NCBI RefSeq assembly: GCF_034190915.1
Contig: NW_026947490.1
Location: forward strand, 64,717,494 to 64,781,493
DNA: 64,000 nt
Direction: 5' to 3'
From: Cavia porcellus
Lineage: Eukaryota; Chordata; Mammalia; Rodentia; Caviidae
In this document: piece after piece, positions 20,742 through 32,180 of the stretch
Layout: the number at the start of each line of letters is the position of its first letter
How positions within the stretch are numbered: the stretch's first letter is position 1
Made by a program: the position numbers and the translations under genes
Notes under the pieces: generated by a model
Seen by the model: the letters and a program-made list of their open reading frames with translations, nothing else
The model's database searches: none
What the model was told of the DNA's origin: nothing

Positions 20742-20853
20742 GGGTTTTTTTTTCATTTTTTTTCCTTTTTTTTTAATGGGTACCAGGGATCAAACTCACG
20801 ACCATGCGCTTGCAAGGCAGGCATTTATGCCACTGAGCTAAATCCCCAGCCCT
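20742..20853 (-). mobile_element. ID SINE in L1
   Basis: Reverse ID GGTACCAGGGATCAAACTCA to AAATCCCCAGCCC, with T tail. Direct repeat TGATTGAGTG at about 20733 and 20853. Confidence 0.9.
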
Positions 20854-21020
20854 GATTGAGTGTTTTTTGAGGAACACTTGGGCTGTTTTCACATTTGGGC
20901 TACCCTGAGTAGTGTTGCTTGAGTGTTGGTATACAGACACATTTTAGGTCTCTGCTTTCTTCTTCTGTGTGCAGGTACACAGAAGTGGGGTTGCTGGATC
21001 AAATGGCAACTCCACATTTA

Positions 21021-21949
21021 ACCCAAGCAGATTCCTTGGACTCTTGGCTGCAGGCACATGTTGGCATGGGGTCCCAAGGTCTCGTCACACTACCTCGCCC
21101 TGGGGCTGACACTGGCGGAATAGTGAAGGGAAGATTCCACGGTTCTTTCTACAAAACCTGTTCAGCATCTCTTGTCCATCTTCTGCGCTGTGCGGTGGGA
21201 GCCTTCAGCCTTTGGAGGTGTCCATTACGGACCCCAGAGTTTCTCTCTCACAGAGTTGCTGGGGAGATGCAGTAGAGAACAATCAAACTCCTAGAGGTGG
21301 CGGCCTGAGTGGGTACCAAGGTCTAGAGCAGGTGTAAGACTTCCAGACCCCGAGGACGGCTGACTGATTCTTCTGGACACTCCTGCTCCTACCCACTAAA
21401 ATGCTGCTCTACAACATTTTAAACTGCTGTCTGGAATCTGTCCCCTGGTATCTGGCCTTCCTGCAGGACCTTCAGAGAAACACCTGTGCGCCCGGAGGAG
21501 GTTTGTTTTTAAAGTGTAAACGTGCATTTTTATATGCAGTGCAAAGCCCCTTGTGCAAAGCACTGGGAACTCACAAGAGTACAACCCGGTGATCCTCCTC
21601 CCCTCGCACATGTGCGCGATGGCCGTGTGCAGTGCCATCCATCACAAACCCTCATTCTTCTGGGGTTCAGCGATTTCTCGCTTTGAGCAAAGGTTCTCCC
21701 TCTCCAACACTGCTCATGTTTTTCACCAGTATTTTTCCAATTGTTTCATAGCAATTTTTTCAATGTCTTTAACCAATTCAGAATTTGCTTAGTGTTACAT
21801 GTGGATTTGTTTTCAGGTTGATAGCAAATGTTTCAAGTAACATATATTCTCCTCACAGATCTGAAATTCTATCATTAGTGGATATAAAGTTCCCTTATAT
21901 ACCTGGATAGGAGAAAATGAAGGCACAGCTTTTTGTTCCCCACTAAGTA
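21021..21949. other. Intergenic, nothing recognised
   Basis: No repeat family or gene structure recognised. The + frame 20919-21275 begins inside the L1 and is not a gene. Confidence 0.4.
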
Positions 21950-22031
21950 ATGCAGGCTTGGCCTTGAACTCACTGTGTAGCCCCACTGGCCTTCCCAGTG
22001 CTGGGATTACAGGTGTGTACCACCAGGCCCT
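21950..22031 (-). mobile_element. B1 SINE (partial)
   Basis: CAGGCTTGGCCTTGAACTCA, then CAGTGCTGGGATTACAGGTG and ACCACCAGGCCC: reverse B1, 3' part missing. Confidence 0.8.
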
Positions 22032-22480
22032 ATTTAAGTGAAAGAGACTCTTGTGTGACTGTTCTAAGTTGGAGGCATCAGTATAAGTCCATGATTTGCA
22101 TGTGTTAATATCTCCTCGTTCCATCCCCAGAAAGTCTGGACAGTGTTGGTTCAGAACATTGACCATGTCTAATTGGCATTTAGATATCATGGCCCACTAA
22201 AAACAGAGGATCTTTGGAGAAATTAGGAATCCTCTGGCTGATCTCAGGGCCCGAGGCAAACTCCCAAAGCAAACACCAAATATTCAAAATTTGTCCCCAA
22301 AAGAAGAAAGAGCCCTACAGCTCAGAGGGCATGTCCTGAGGGGCCCCCAAGAAGACCCCATTTGCCAAATATGATGGTTGTTTGGGTTACAACCATTAAA
22401 AAAAAAGGTAATATAAATGCTGTAGACTAGAACTCATCCAAAGTTAACATTTTTTCTTTACTGCATACCAACTAACAGGC

Positions 22481-22562
22481 ACGGAACAGCTGTAGCTCAG
22501 TGGTGGAATATTTGCTTAACGTGCACAAGGTCCCAGCTTTAATCCCCAGCACCACAAAATAC
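22481..22562 (+). mobile_element. ID SINE (older type)
   Basis: GCTGTAGCTCAGTGGTGGAA to TTTAATCCCCAGCACCACAA with an A/T-rich tail. Confidence 0.8.
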
Positions 22563-22589
22563 GATAATAAAATAATAATATCTGTAATT

Positions 22590-23060
22590 TAAACTCCCAC
22601 ATTTAAAAAACTAGAAAAAGCAGGGTACATTATATGCATTAATAAGCAAAAGAAATACTAAAGATAGCAGTGAAATGAATGCACAGAAAATAGACAAACA
22701 GGAAAAAAAATCAATAAAATAAAATGCTGACAGTTTAAAGCCAAGCAAATCAATGAATTCTAGACAGAGTGACCAAGGTGGAAGAGACAGATTTGATGGA
22801 GGAGATAAAGTTTATTGATATCAGGAGTGAAAGGAGACATTATAAAGAGTTTATAGGCATAAGAACAACAATAATAGGAATGAACAACTAAATTTGCACT
22901 CATAAATTTAACAGTTTAAATGAAGATTCTTTGAAAGACATAAACTATCAAGCTAACTCGAGAAAAAATGAAAAGCCTGATTAGCCCTATATCTATTGAA
23001 GAAATTGAATACATGGCGAAAGTTTCCCACAGAAAACCTCTAGGCTTAGAAAATGGAAGT
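22590..23060 (+). mobile_element. L1 ORF2 fragment
   Basis: ACTAGAAAAAGCAGGGTACA, ACAGAGTGACCAAGGTGGAA, GAACAACAATAATAGGAATG, CTGATTAGCCCTATATCTAT and CACAGAAAACCTCTAGGCTT follow L1 ORF2 in order. Stops throughout. Confidence 0.7.
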
Positions 23061-23625
23061 TGCCCAAATTCTTCTCCTCCTGTTGTTTTCAGAAGCATAA
23101 GCCCCAGTACCAAGGTGATTATGGACAAAGTCTCCGGGCTGGAACAGGAAGGGAGAAGAAAAACCCTAAGCAAAGAAGACACCACCATGAGACAGAGGGC
23201 TGCACACCCCAGAGCAGAGTGGTCTGGAGGCCAGCTCCTGAGTCAGAGAAGTGGTGACTCCAGGACACGGGTTGCAGCCTGCGCTGAGGCGGACGGGCCA
23301 GACACAAAAGCTCTGGAGCTGCCGGGACCGACCAAGCCACGTGGAGGGCAACAGCAGCCCTTGCAGGGCACCTGATGATGTGAGAAGCATTGTACTTTGT
23401 AACCTTTGACACAACCTTATAAATGGCTACCTCTGTTTTTTTACCAGATCAGCAGATGTGGTGCACAAACAAGAACATTGTGTTGTTAAAAAAGTTTGGA
23501 AAATATTATTTCTTGTGTACCTAAGATTATTGATTGAGAGACACACTCACTGCAAAAACACAAAGACTAGGAAAAATGGCATAAGATAGTATTGAAAGGT
23601 ATTAGGATAAAGAAAACCAAATACA

Positions 23626-23628
<3 letters not shown>
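23061..23628. other. Intergenic; small CpG-containing patch at 23260-23345
   Basis: About eight CpGs fall within 85 bp inside otherwise CpG-poor sequence. No gene or repeat recognised. Confidence 0.4.

Positions 23629-23669
<41 letters not shown>
23629..23669 (+). repeat. (TG)20 microsatellite
   Basis: Uninterrupted TG run of 41 bp. Confidence 0.95.
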
Positions 23670-23671
<2 letters not shown>

Positions 23672-23975
23672 TGCTGGTGATTTCTAGGGACACAGGAAAA
23701 AGAGAAAAAGGAATTGGTTATATGGATACAAATACAAGTAAAGTACTAAATGGAAAAAGCACTGCTTTTGAATAAATAAACCAGAGGCCAGCTGAAGATT
23801 CTCACTTGAGCAAGTGTACATCATAAATGCAGACCACAGATTTACTTGGAATCAAGCAAGATCATGTAATCGTCTCTGGAAATTCTTAGGAACATGTACT
23901 TCTTGCTGTCCATCCAGACTCATGGCACAAACCATGGCATTGCTCCTTCCAGAACTGTTCTCTACTCTCTGTGCT

Positions 23976-24320
23976 TGTGTTAGCTGACTTTCCATTGCTG
24001 TAACAAAACACCCAAGACAATCAGCCTGGAAAGAGGAAAGGTTTATTTCAGCTTGTGATGTTGGAGGCTCCAGTATTCCCTTGGTTGTCTTTCTTTTTTG
24101 GGGCCGGGGTGAGGTTGCACATCCTGGCCAAAGTGTGTAGCAGACAAACTGCTCACTCATCATCCAGGAGCGAGACTGGTGGGCAGGCTGCAATCCCTGA
24201 TCCACTTCAAGGCAAGCTTCTTGTGACCTCCAGAGCCATCCTAGAGACCATGTCGTCAACATACAGGCCCTGGATGGCACTGAATTTCCAAACCACAGCC
24301 CCCTGAGCTGTATCATCAAG
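23976..24320 (-). mobile_element. MaLR-type LTR
   Basis: TTGTGTTAGCTGACTTTCC, CTGTAACAAAACACCCAAGA, GGAAAGAGGAAAGGTTTATT and GGGCAGGCTGCAATCCCTG: reverse MaLR LTR, related to the copy at 17541. The 221-codon minus-strand open frame 23852-24517 is mostly this LTR. Confidence 0.7.
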
Positions 24321-25057
24321 ACTTTAGACTTAAAAATCCACTTGGTATGAGAACACACCTTTGTTGTAAAGAGAAGAGCTTTTTCTCTCTGATTCAGTAA
24401 CAAGCAGTTATTCCCCACCTCCTTCATCCCTTGAGCCCAGTGAGTAATGTCCAAATCCTCCCAGCTCTTTATTATACCCTCATGGAAAAATCCATGTGCC
24501 GATGCAGCGTGCACCATCTGACGCTGTTATGCCAACTACCATCCCTCATCCCCAGATTCCCGGGGCCACCGCCCCAACCCTAAACATTGCACATAAGTTT
24601 CCTTGAGCATCCTAGCCCCTTAAGTCTCCAACCATTATTTCTGCTGCTGCAGCCCCGTTCTGATTGTGAGAGCTGACACATGCCGAGGAGGTCTCGAAAC
24701 AAGGTGATGACCAGTAAGCCAGCACCAATTCCTAAGCCACAGAGCTACAGGATGTCCAAGGCTCCTGATGGCTGTGAAGTGGCTGCAGGCTTGGCAGCGT
24801 GCAGCTGTCTGGGTTTCCAGTTCTGGCTGCATCTGCAGAGCGGCTCCCTCTGCCTCCTGCCTGCAACTCTCCAGGTCTTTGCAGTACTCCTGCTGTTGGT
24901 CCTCCTGGTCAGGACGCGGTCTGCTGTGTGGAGAAATGAATTCCTGCAAGGGTCGCCCGCTTCTCTATCTCCTCCTCGCACAATGACCCACACATCCCTC
25001 CCAGGCCTAAAGGCTGACCTGTGTCTGTGTCCTGTCTCCTCATTGTTTGTTTGTTTG
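24321..25057. other. Intergenic, nothing recognised
   Basis: Several mutually overlapping frames, none with family resemblance. Confidence 0.4.
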
Positions 25058-25120
25058 TGTGTCTGCAATTGAACTCAGGGCCTGGATCTTGCCAGGCAGG
25101 CGCTGTCTCCTCAGTCTCAT
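25058..25120 (-). mobile_element. Degraded ID SINE
   Basis: GTCTGCAATTGAACTCAGGG to CAGTCTCATGG resembles a reverse ID. Confidence 0.55.
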
Positions 25121-25221
25121 GGCTTTTTAAGTATCCTCTACCTTTTAGCTTCAACTTTTCCCATTCCATTTGTTTCTTTTCTAATGTAACTATACTTTCT
25201 TTCTTTTTTCCTTCTTTTTTC

Positions 25222-25433
25222 TTTTTCAGGGCTTGAAATTGGACCCAGGCTTCAGGCCTGTTACATAAGTGCTGACCCACCAAGCTATATCCCAGTATAT
25301 TTTTACTTATTTTTTTATTTTGAGGCAAGATCTCACTAGGTAGCTGGGCTGATCTGCAATTCAAGAATTTGAAATCACCCTGTGTCAGCCTCCCAAGTAG
25401 CTGGATTTCAGGCATCAGCAACCATGCCCAGCC
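25222..25433 (-). mobile_element. B1-dID dimeric SINE
   Basis: Reverse ID half (GGCTTGAAATTGGACCCAGG, CCAAGCTATATCCCAG) and B1 half (TTTTGAGGCAAGATCTCAC to ACCATGCCCAGCC). Confidence 0.8.
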
Positions 25434-25579
25434 ACATTTCTTAAATCCTAAGGGAAAGAAACCTATATCTTCCTTTCTCTGCAAATTTTTCTATTTCTTC
25501 ATTCCCAATTATTCATTGTTCATTGGGAAAGTTTATGACTATTTCTTACTACTAATGGTAGTACTAATACTTTTTTTTT

Positions 25580-25914
25580 TGAAGGGGGAAAGAGGTTTAT
25601 TTTGCTTACAGTATGCAGAGGTTTCACCCCATGATCGATCCTGGCTCTAAGGCAGGGGAGCAATCACTCAAGGTGGTAGAAGATACCAACAGCAATGATC
25701 AATGAGAGGAGGACCTCAGTTTTTTATAGATAAGTCCATCCCTTACATTGTTTGCAGGCCACTTGCCACGGGGCGGGTGTAACACTCACATCCCCAATCC
25801 TGGCACTGGGCCATTAACCAATCACAAACTCTGGATTCAGTTGCCTTGGAAACTGCCCCCTCAACCTGTGGCTGCATGAGGCCTTGGGGGGACATATAGA
25901 CACAAACCATAACA
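25580..25914 (-). mobile_element. Solo LTR, 38x-bp MaLR-like family (3'-truncated)
   Basis: Reverse of the same family as 27356: GAAAGAGGTTTATTTTGCTT, GAGGCCTTGGGGGGACATA, AGACACAAACCATAACA. The outer end with TGTCT is missing. Confidence 0.7.
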
Positions 25915-27225
25915 ATAATCATGTATGAAATATAATTATATTGCAATTAAGATAGGACATCTCAGGAAAACTAAATGATAGAAGGCAATAATGTCCAAAA
26001 TTCTAATCCTCAAACAAACTTCAAAATTATTGACTGTGTAGAAATGGATATAATGATGGCCAAACAGTGGTTTATGACAAAGAATAGACCCAATGTACAT
26101 CACTGTGAAAAATATGCCACTTTATGGCTTTAGTCAGAAACTTCAAACTTAAGACAAAGTTAAAAACTATCTAAACGTGAAGAAAAGAGTTACCTTTCTT
26201 TTCATTAATCTTCTAAAATGTTTTTAGTATCTTGAGGCAAAAAGCTTGGACCATTTTTGTCATCTTTAGTCAAAGGATATTACTGAGTCTCTATAAATTC
26301 CCTGGCATTGTTTGTAAAGATATCATAAAAAGCAATTTATGTTATCTGTGTTAATCTTCTATTGGCAATTTAGAGAGTATAGAATTCAAAGCATTTGAAT
26401 AAAAGCTAGAACAATGGAAAAATTTCAAGCATAAAGACTTTGGATTTGCTTAATGTGACTTCTAGAGCTAAAACATTACAGTTAAATAAATTCTGTGATA
26501 AAATCACTATAGATACTTTACATTACATTCATTATAAAGATCAGTCAATGATTTTAATTTTATTGTGGTAGATCAGCAAGATCCCAACAAATAATGGCTT
26601 AAGTTAAGGTAGATTAACATTTCCCTGTCACAATATTGTCCAGTTGCTTCATAGCCAGCCTCAAAAGCATTGTCTTGGCTGCATGAACACTGGCACATCT
26701 CTGAAGTAGCTGGGTTCCAGGTCCCCTGTATGTAAGAAAAATGACCACTCTGAGTTGAAGAAAACCTACATCACTTCTCCTATTGCCATGGGCCCAGTGT
26801 CAGCCACACAGCCACATCTACCTAGAAGAAACTGGGAAATGTAGTCTCTGTATGGAAACAATGTAGTCTATCATAAATTGGGGTCATACAATTTCTGAGA
26901 CCTATCTCTCTCTAATACAGGCTTAAAAGACTGTGTGTTTGATTCTGTGTTTGCCGGATGAATAGAACAAATGAAAAGAGATTTGTTGCAAGAAATAGTC
27001 TCATGCAATCACAGAGGCTGAGAAGTCCCAAGATTTTCCACTGACGAGACGAAGAACTGATGCTGTATACTCAGTGTAGGGTGGAAGAACTGAGAACAAG
27101 CAGCAGCAATGATGTGTGTTCCGGTTCAAGAATCTAATACTAAGGACACATTTTTACTTCAGAATCTCTTTTAGCCAAATTAAACAGCCTTCTTTAACTC
27201 CTCTAATTTAGCTACATGCACCAGT
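25915..27225. other. AT-rich intergenic; ancient repeat remnant at 26560-26930
   Basis: The first 600 bp are AT-rich with nothing recognised. The later part, with ACATCACTTCTCCTATTGCC, CACAGCCACATCTACCTAGA and GGGAAATGTAGTCTC, resembles a common ancient mammalian repeat whose family I cannot name. Confidence 0.45.
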
Positions 27226-27345
27226 ATATCAGACTTGTGCACACTTGTAATTGTAGAATTTAGGAGGCTGAAGCCAGAAGATCACCACAAACCACAAGCC
27301 AGTCTAGACTACATAACAAGACCTTGTTTCCAAAAAGAAAAAAAT
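27226..27345 (+). mobile_element. B1 SINE
   Basis: TGCACACTTGTAATTGTAGA, AGGAGGCTGAAGCCAGAAGA and CAAGACCTTGTTTCC, diverged B1. Confidence 0.8.
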
Positions 27346-27355
27346 GTATTAGGCC

Positions 27356-27744
27356 TGTTATGGTTTGTATCTAGATGTCCCCCCAAAGCCTCACGCCATC
27401 ATAGGGGTTTTTTGGAGGTGGCTAAATTTAGAGTGTGTGACTGATCCATAGTGCAATGCTGGGGTTAAGGGTACTGGGATTAAGGGTGGTGACTGCTGGG
27501 TGAGCCCACTGATTGGACTGGCAAAGGCCTAATCCCAGTAGACTGGGTACATTAGAAGAGACAGAACGAGGCTCGTCTCTCTTTCCCTTGTGGCTCTTGC
27601 TGTCTTCGCTGCCTTGTGCCAATCCACCTCTGAGCCAGCTAATTATGGACTGAAACCTCTACAAACTGTGAGCTAAACACATTTTCCTTCCTTAACTTTA
27701 GGTTCAGGTGTTTTATCTCAGCAGTGAGAAAAGAGACTAAGACA
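27356..27744 (+). mobile_element. Solo LTR, 389-bp MaLR-like family
   Basis: Starts TGTTATGGTTTGTATCTAGA and ends GAGACTAAGACA (TG...CA). Flanked by AGGC on both sides. Internal TGAACCTCTACAAACTGTGA-like segment is the usual MaLR 3' part. Confidence 0.8.
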
Positions 27745-28249
27745 AGGCTTATCACTAAGGCCTTAAAAAGAGGAAAAGGCCAATTTGCTGAGATCTATGA
27801 AGAAAGAAATTGGCTACCCTTCCTCTCCCTCCATTCTCCTTCCCCTAATTCCAAAATCCAACACCATCATAGTCTGGACATTCTTGATTGACCCTGAGAA
27901 GGAGGGGCCTGGTAACAACTGGTTCCTTCTGTTACCATAGAAAATAAACACTGCATGTTCATTCGTCCTCAGTTGGCTTGAGAAGCCACTCCCTTTGGAG
28001 GTCACACAGCAGGCCAGTACACTTTCAGTCTCCCACTTGCTTTGCTGTGCAGGCTGGTTATGATAATGGTTGCCTAGGTTACTTATCAGGGACCGGAAGG
28101 CCTCTTTTCTTAAAGATGCTGACTTTCAGCTGGGCCTGCAGACATCTGATGGATGACCAAATGGGCTTGCCACCTCTGGCTTCATACTATGTTGCCTCCT
28201 TTGTTACCTTAGCCTTTGCCTCACACTCTCCTCAGCTCCATCCCTAGAT

Positions 28250-28625
28250 GTGTGTAAACTTGACCCAGCCTGGCTTGTGCCTCTTCCCCCTCAAGGAAGC
28301 GACCCCTCCCTGTCCCTGCAGCTGCCACAATCAGACACATGAGCACATGCAAAGAGCTGAGCCCTGAGTTCCTCGGCCTCTGCTGGGATACTCCTCCCCT
28401 TTGCTGATCTCCTTGCTCCCCGGTTATTATTGTCTGCTATTTGGAACCCTCAGCTGCCTGGGGCTGCAAAGATGCTTGGGGAGCAAAACTCCTGCTTTTC
28501 CATTCTTGGGCCACTGAATAAATTTCTCCTGCTGTCACCCAGTCTCTGGAGTTGTTAGGTTTCTCCAGTGGCCACAGAATGGGCCCCTCTTCTTGGTTAC
28601 GCTTCTGGACTGTTTTGACCGCTCA
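28250..28625 (+). mobile_element. Probable retroviral LTR (ERV1-like)
   Basis: AATAAA at 28517-28522 is followed by TTTCTCCTGCTGTCACCCAG and TCTCTGGAGTTGTTAGG, the layout of an R/U5 junction in gammaretrovirus-like LTRs. The 5' end is uncertain. Confidence 0.4.
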
Positions 28626-30430
28626 ACGCTCTCTGAGGGGCAAGCAAGGCACAAAGGTGGGAGTAAAATGATGCCCCTGGAATGTCTCTTCCAACTCCAG
28701 TGCATCCCCCTGACGTTATCATCTCAGCTTTAATTGGCTTATTTCCTCAGAGAAAAAGGGTCTGGTGACTCCCATTGAACTACTTACTCTATCTTACTTG
28801 GTAAAATCATAATGATTAGGCGTTGGATCATTCTTTCAGTCAAGTCTGATCCAAAGTTTTATCTTTCCGATCCTTTGTCATTTGTTGGTATTACTTCAAA
28901 GAGCGCAGCCTGAGAAAAGTCTGTGGGACTGGACTGTGCCTGCTGAGATAGTCCAGAATGATCTCCCATTTCAAGGTCATTAATGTCGGTCACCGCTGCA
29001 GAGCTCCCCCCTCCCCCCCATGTAAGTTTCACAGGTCCTGCTCAGCTCTGGGTGTAGATGTGCTGACCAGAGTTATAATACGGGGCGGACTTGACAGAGG
29101 CTTCCCTGGTCTCTTGGGCTCTGCCTACCATGCACGGTACACCTCAGGCCCTCAGTGATGGCATCTTCGGCCATAATCCCTTCCAAGTGCGGAAAGTGTA
29201 ACACAGCAGCTCGGATCCCTGCTAAGAAGTGTCAGGTCTCGTGTCGGGCACACACAGCGATGAAGCCAAGAGGATTTGTTCCCTGTGTTCACACAGTCAC
29301 CTCACTCTGTACTCTGCTGGAGCACAGAGAAGCCTTCAAATACTTGAAGATAAAGAGAAGCACTTAGCTCCTTAAGAAAACTGTAAAATTGTTACATTGG
29401 CTCATTTTACTGGAATTTTCCACTTTTGTCCATCTTTGGACCATTGGATGCCATTTGGTTTTCTCAGAGCTACCCCAAATATGAAGAGAAAGACACTCCA
29501 AAGGGAATCTTTCTCCTCTGAGTCAATACACATGGCTTCATGAGCTTGAAAATTAATAAGGCATGCAAGGCATTTGCTTATCTGCACAACCTTGAATTTA
29601 TTCTTGCATGGCCGTGTTTCACAGGCAAACGAAGTATACACAATGGCTAGATGGAGGGAAGGCCACCTCTTAATGGTGGGATTCTTATTTCTTCTTGTTA
29701 GCTGAATGAATTTATTTTGGACCCAGCCAAAACTCTTGCTGAGAAAATTTTGAACTGAAAAATAATGGGAGAACCAAATTTAAAAAAAAACAACAGGCAT
29801 TTTCCAATCCCAACCAGCAGCCTCAGGTGAAAAAGTTTTTTCTATCACTGTGGATGTCAGTCTCAACGAAGCATAAAGTACAAATTTTGGCAATCTATTC
29901 AGACGCTTCGTCTAACTAAAATTCTTCGCATGAAAATTTCTTACCTCCCTTCAGTTAGTAACTGTTGAGAGAGAAAATTATATATAATCACTTCTTGGAT
30001 TACATCTGCACGTGAGTTAGAATTTTTAGTGCAGGTTTACATCAAAAACTACACATTCTCATGAATGTAGATCCTTATAATTTTTCTTAAGGTATGCGTA
30101 ATTAAGCTGATTTTTTATTTTTTGACTCATTTTAAACAGTTTTCTTTCCCATTGGAAAACCTTTTGGTAAGTTGATTAACTATTCTGTTGACATTACATA
30201 ATTTATTTCCATAAGCTTTCCACATATGATAATAATATAAACTTTCCTTTGAAAACACGTTAGTAAAGATGAGTCAAGTTAAGTTCAGTATATATTGAAA
30301 TTTGGAAAACACTGACATAAAGTGTTTGCCTAAGTTCCTGGCAAATAGTAAATGTATGACAAAGCATAGCTACTGTTTTCTAAACACTTTTGCTTATTTT
30401 GTTAAATTATCATGCAACTCTATATTTACA
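28626..30430. other. Intergenic, repeat-poor, AT-rich toward the right
   Basis: No transposon or gene recognised. 29640-30420 is strongly AT-rich. The frame 29155-29367 (70 codons) has several Cys but no recognisable domain spacing. Confidence 0.4.
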
Positions 30431-30640
30431 CTATTTAGCTTACCAGTTCACTCAGTAACATGCCAGGCCCTCGGGATCTGAACATGAAGGTGAATGGAAG
30501 AGGCTTTGCTTTCAACGTGCCATCCTTTTAGTGGAGAGAGATACACCAAGTACCGCTAACAACGTGTTTTGTTATCCCATGATGCACACGTGGTGTAGGA
30601 GCAGACCAGCAGAGGCCCCCTAGGTGTGTTACAGAGTTGA
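30431..30640 (-). mobile_element. L2 fragment
   Basis: ACATGCCAGGCCCTCGGGAT, GAACATGAAGGTGAATGG and CCATCCTTTTAGTGGAGAGA follow the reverse of the L2 3' end (less often seen as MIR). Confidence 0.45.
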
Positions 30641-31280
30641 GGAAATCCTTCTTTTGTGTGTGGTACCAATGTGACAGGGAAAGTCACTCCTGACCTGTTT
30701 GATGTCAGATGTCCTGAGTTTGTGGTCTCACAACATTAAGGAATGAAGTCATTGTGAACCACAGGAAGAAGTTAGGAGATTTTTATTAGAAATAATAAAA
30801 ATAGCTCCTGAATTTCCAGGAGGGGTTCCAAGTGGGTGGCTTCAGAGACTCTTAGTACAATAATATTTTATACAGCAAAAGCACAATGTGAGTACAGTGC
30901 AGGGCAAACTATAATCAGCCCGTGGGATTACAAGGAGAGCTACTGAGCTAATGTTGGCCCCATAGGGAAACAAGTCATGCAGCAAAGGAATGTGGACAGC
31001 ACACGGCATTCCTCCAAAGGGAGGGAGTGTGGGTCTGATGGATGTGCTGGGCCCCACCTGAGACCCGACACCTCTCTGGCTCGCTGGGCCAGGTGCTGCT
31101 AACTGCAACACAGCTGCTCTTTATGCCTGGGGGGCTGCAGGCCTGGCTATTTGTCTCTGTCTTGAAGCCTGGTTCCTCTCATGGTCACCTCCAGCCACAA
31201 TCTAGATGTGTTGCATCTTTTGCACTGACTTCAAGGGCCCAATTTCTCTCTGATTCTCTACCAATTTCTGTCTAACTTAG

Positions 31281-31394
31281 CTGTCTACAGTACTAGCAAT
31301 GGCACGCAGCATTTGCATGGTCTTCAACTTGCAGTCTTTCTGCCTCAACCTTCCGAGTAGCAGGTATTGTAATCATGCACCACCATGCCTGGAA
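31281..31394 (-). mobile_element. B1 SINE
   Basis: Reverse B1: CATGGTCTTCAACTTGCAGT, GCCTCAACCTTCCGAGTAGC, CACCACCATGCCTGG. Confidence 0.75.
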
Positions 31395-31792
31395 CTGTTC
31401 ACAAAGGAAAGCCATTGAGAAGAGATTTGAAGGGGAAGTATAGGGATCATCTCCATCCTCCGGGGATGAGGCTTCAGGAAGGGGACAAAGGAGACAAGGC
31501 CTAGCAGGAATGAAGGGCAGCCCTGTGGCTGTGGTACATGAGCACAAAGGTTAGGTTGTATCAGATGACTGACTAGCAGGGAGTCACTGAACAACTCAGA
31601 TCTGGGAAGCAAAATATAATCAGACGTATACACTATAAATAGGCAGGCAGGAGCAATGTGGTGACATAGCAGACGGACAGAGAATGAGGACAGAGAGAGT
31701 GATAGGTATAGAGCAAGGTGGCATGATGGGGTGGCCACGGGTAGGAGAGCCACCAAGGTGCCGACTAGAGTGATGGGTTCGTGGAAGGAAAG

Positions 31793-32180
31793 TGTCTCAG
31801 TTATTTTTTTCATGGCTGAGACAAAATACCCTACAAACATAAAGGAGGAAAGATTTATTTGATCCTTGGTTTGCAGAGGTTTCAGTCTGTCATTGGCTAG
31901 ATCCAAGGCAGGGTAGCTTGGCTGTGAGGGATTGTAGAGGAGAAAGATTTCATGGCAGGTAGGAGGTAGGAAAGCAAGCAAGAAGCAACCACAGCTCTTT
32001 CTGTCCCTTACATCTTACCCAGGATACTCAGGCAGGTAGCATGCACTCCCTTCATCCTAACACTCTTGAGCCTAGAACCGCACCATGAATCAACCCCAGC
32101 ATGCATCACTCTAGATCCCTCTGAAAAAGTTCTATGACCACATGAGGCTTTGGGGGGCCATCTAGACACAAGCCATAACA
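31793..32180 (-). mobile_element. Solo LTR, 388-bp MaLR-like family
   Basis: Read on the minus strand it starts TGTTATGGCTTGTGTCTAGA and ends CTGAGACA. Flanks GGAAAG and GGAAGG look like an imperfect 5-6 bp duplication. Same family and length as 27356. Confidence 0.8.

Larger units (their letters stand above)
19918..21020 (-). mobile_element. Old L1 3' region carrying three nested insertions
   Basis: On the + strand it reads as reversed L1: AACATAAAATTTACCACGTA, CATTAAACAGATTCACACTG, CAGCCCCTGGTGATCACTG, CTTCACTTAGTATAATGTCT, TCATCCAGATTGTAGCATAC, GAAGTGGGGTTGCTGGATCA. Broken by an ID near 19980, an LTR at 20281 and an ID near 20758. Confidence 0.75.

Noticed and set aside
23852..24517. 221-codon minus-strand open frame, the longest in the window
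   Set aside because: It runs through a reversed MaLR LTR, has no recognisable domain, and shows no splice or promoter context.
24909..25484. 191-codon minus-strand open frame
   Set aside because: It is largely an ID piece and a B1-dID.
31373..31981. 202-codon minus-strand open frame
   Set aside because: It starts inside a solo LTR and ends in a B1.
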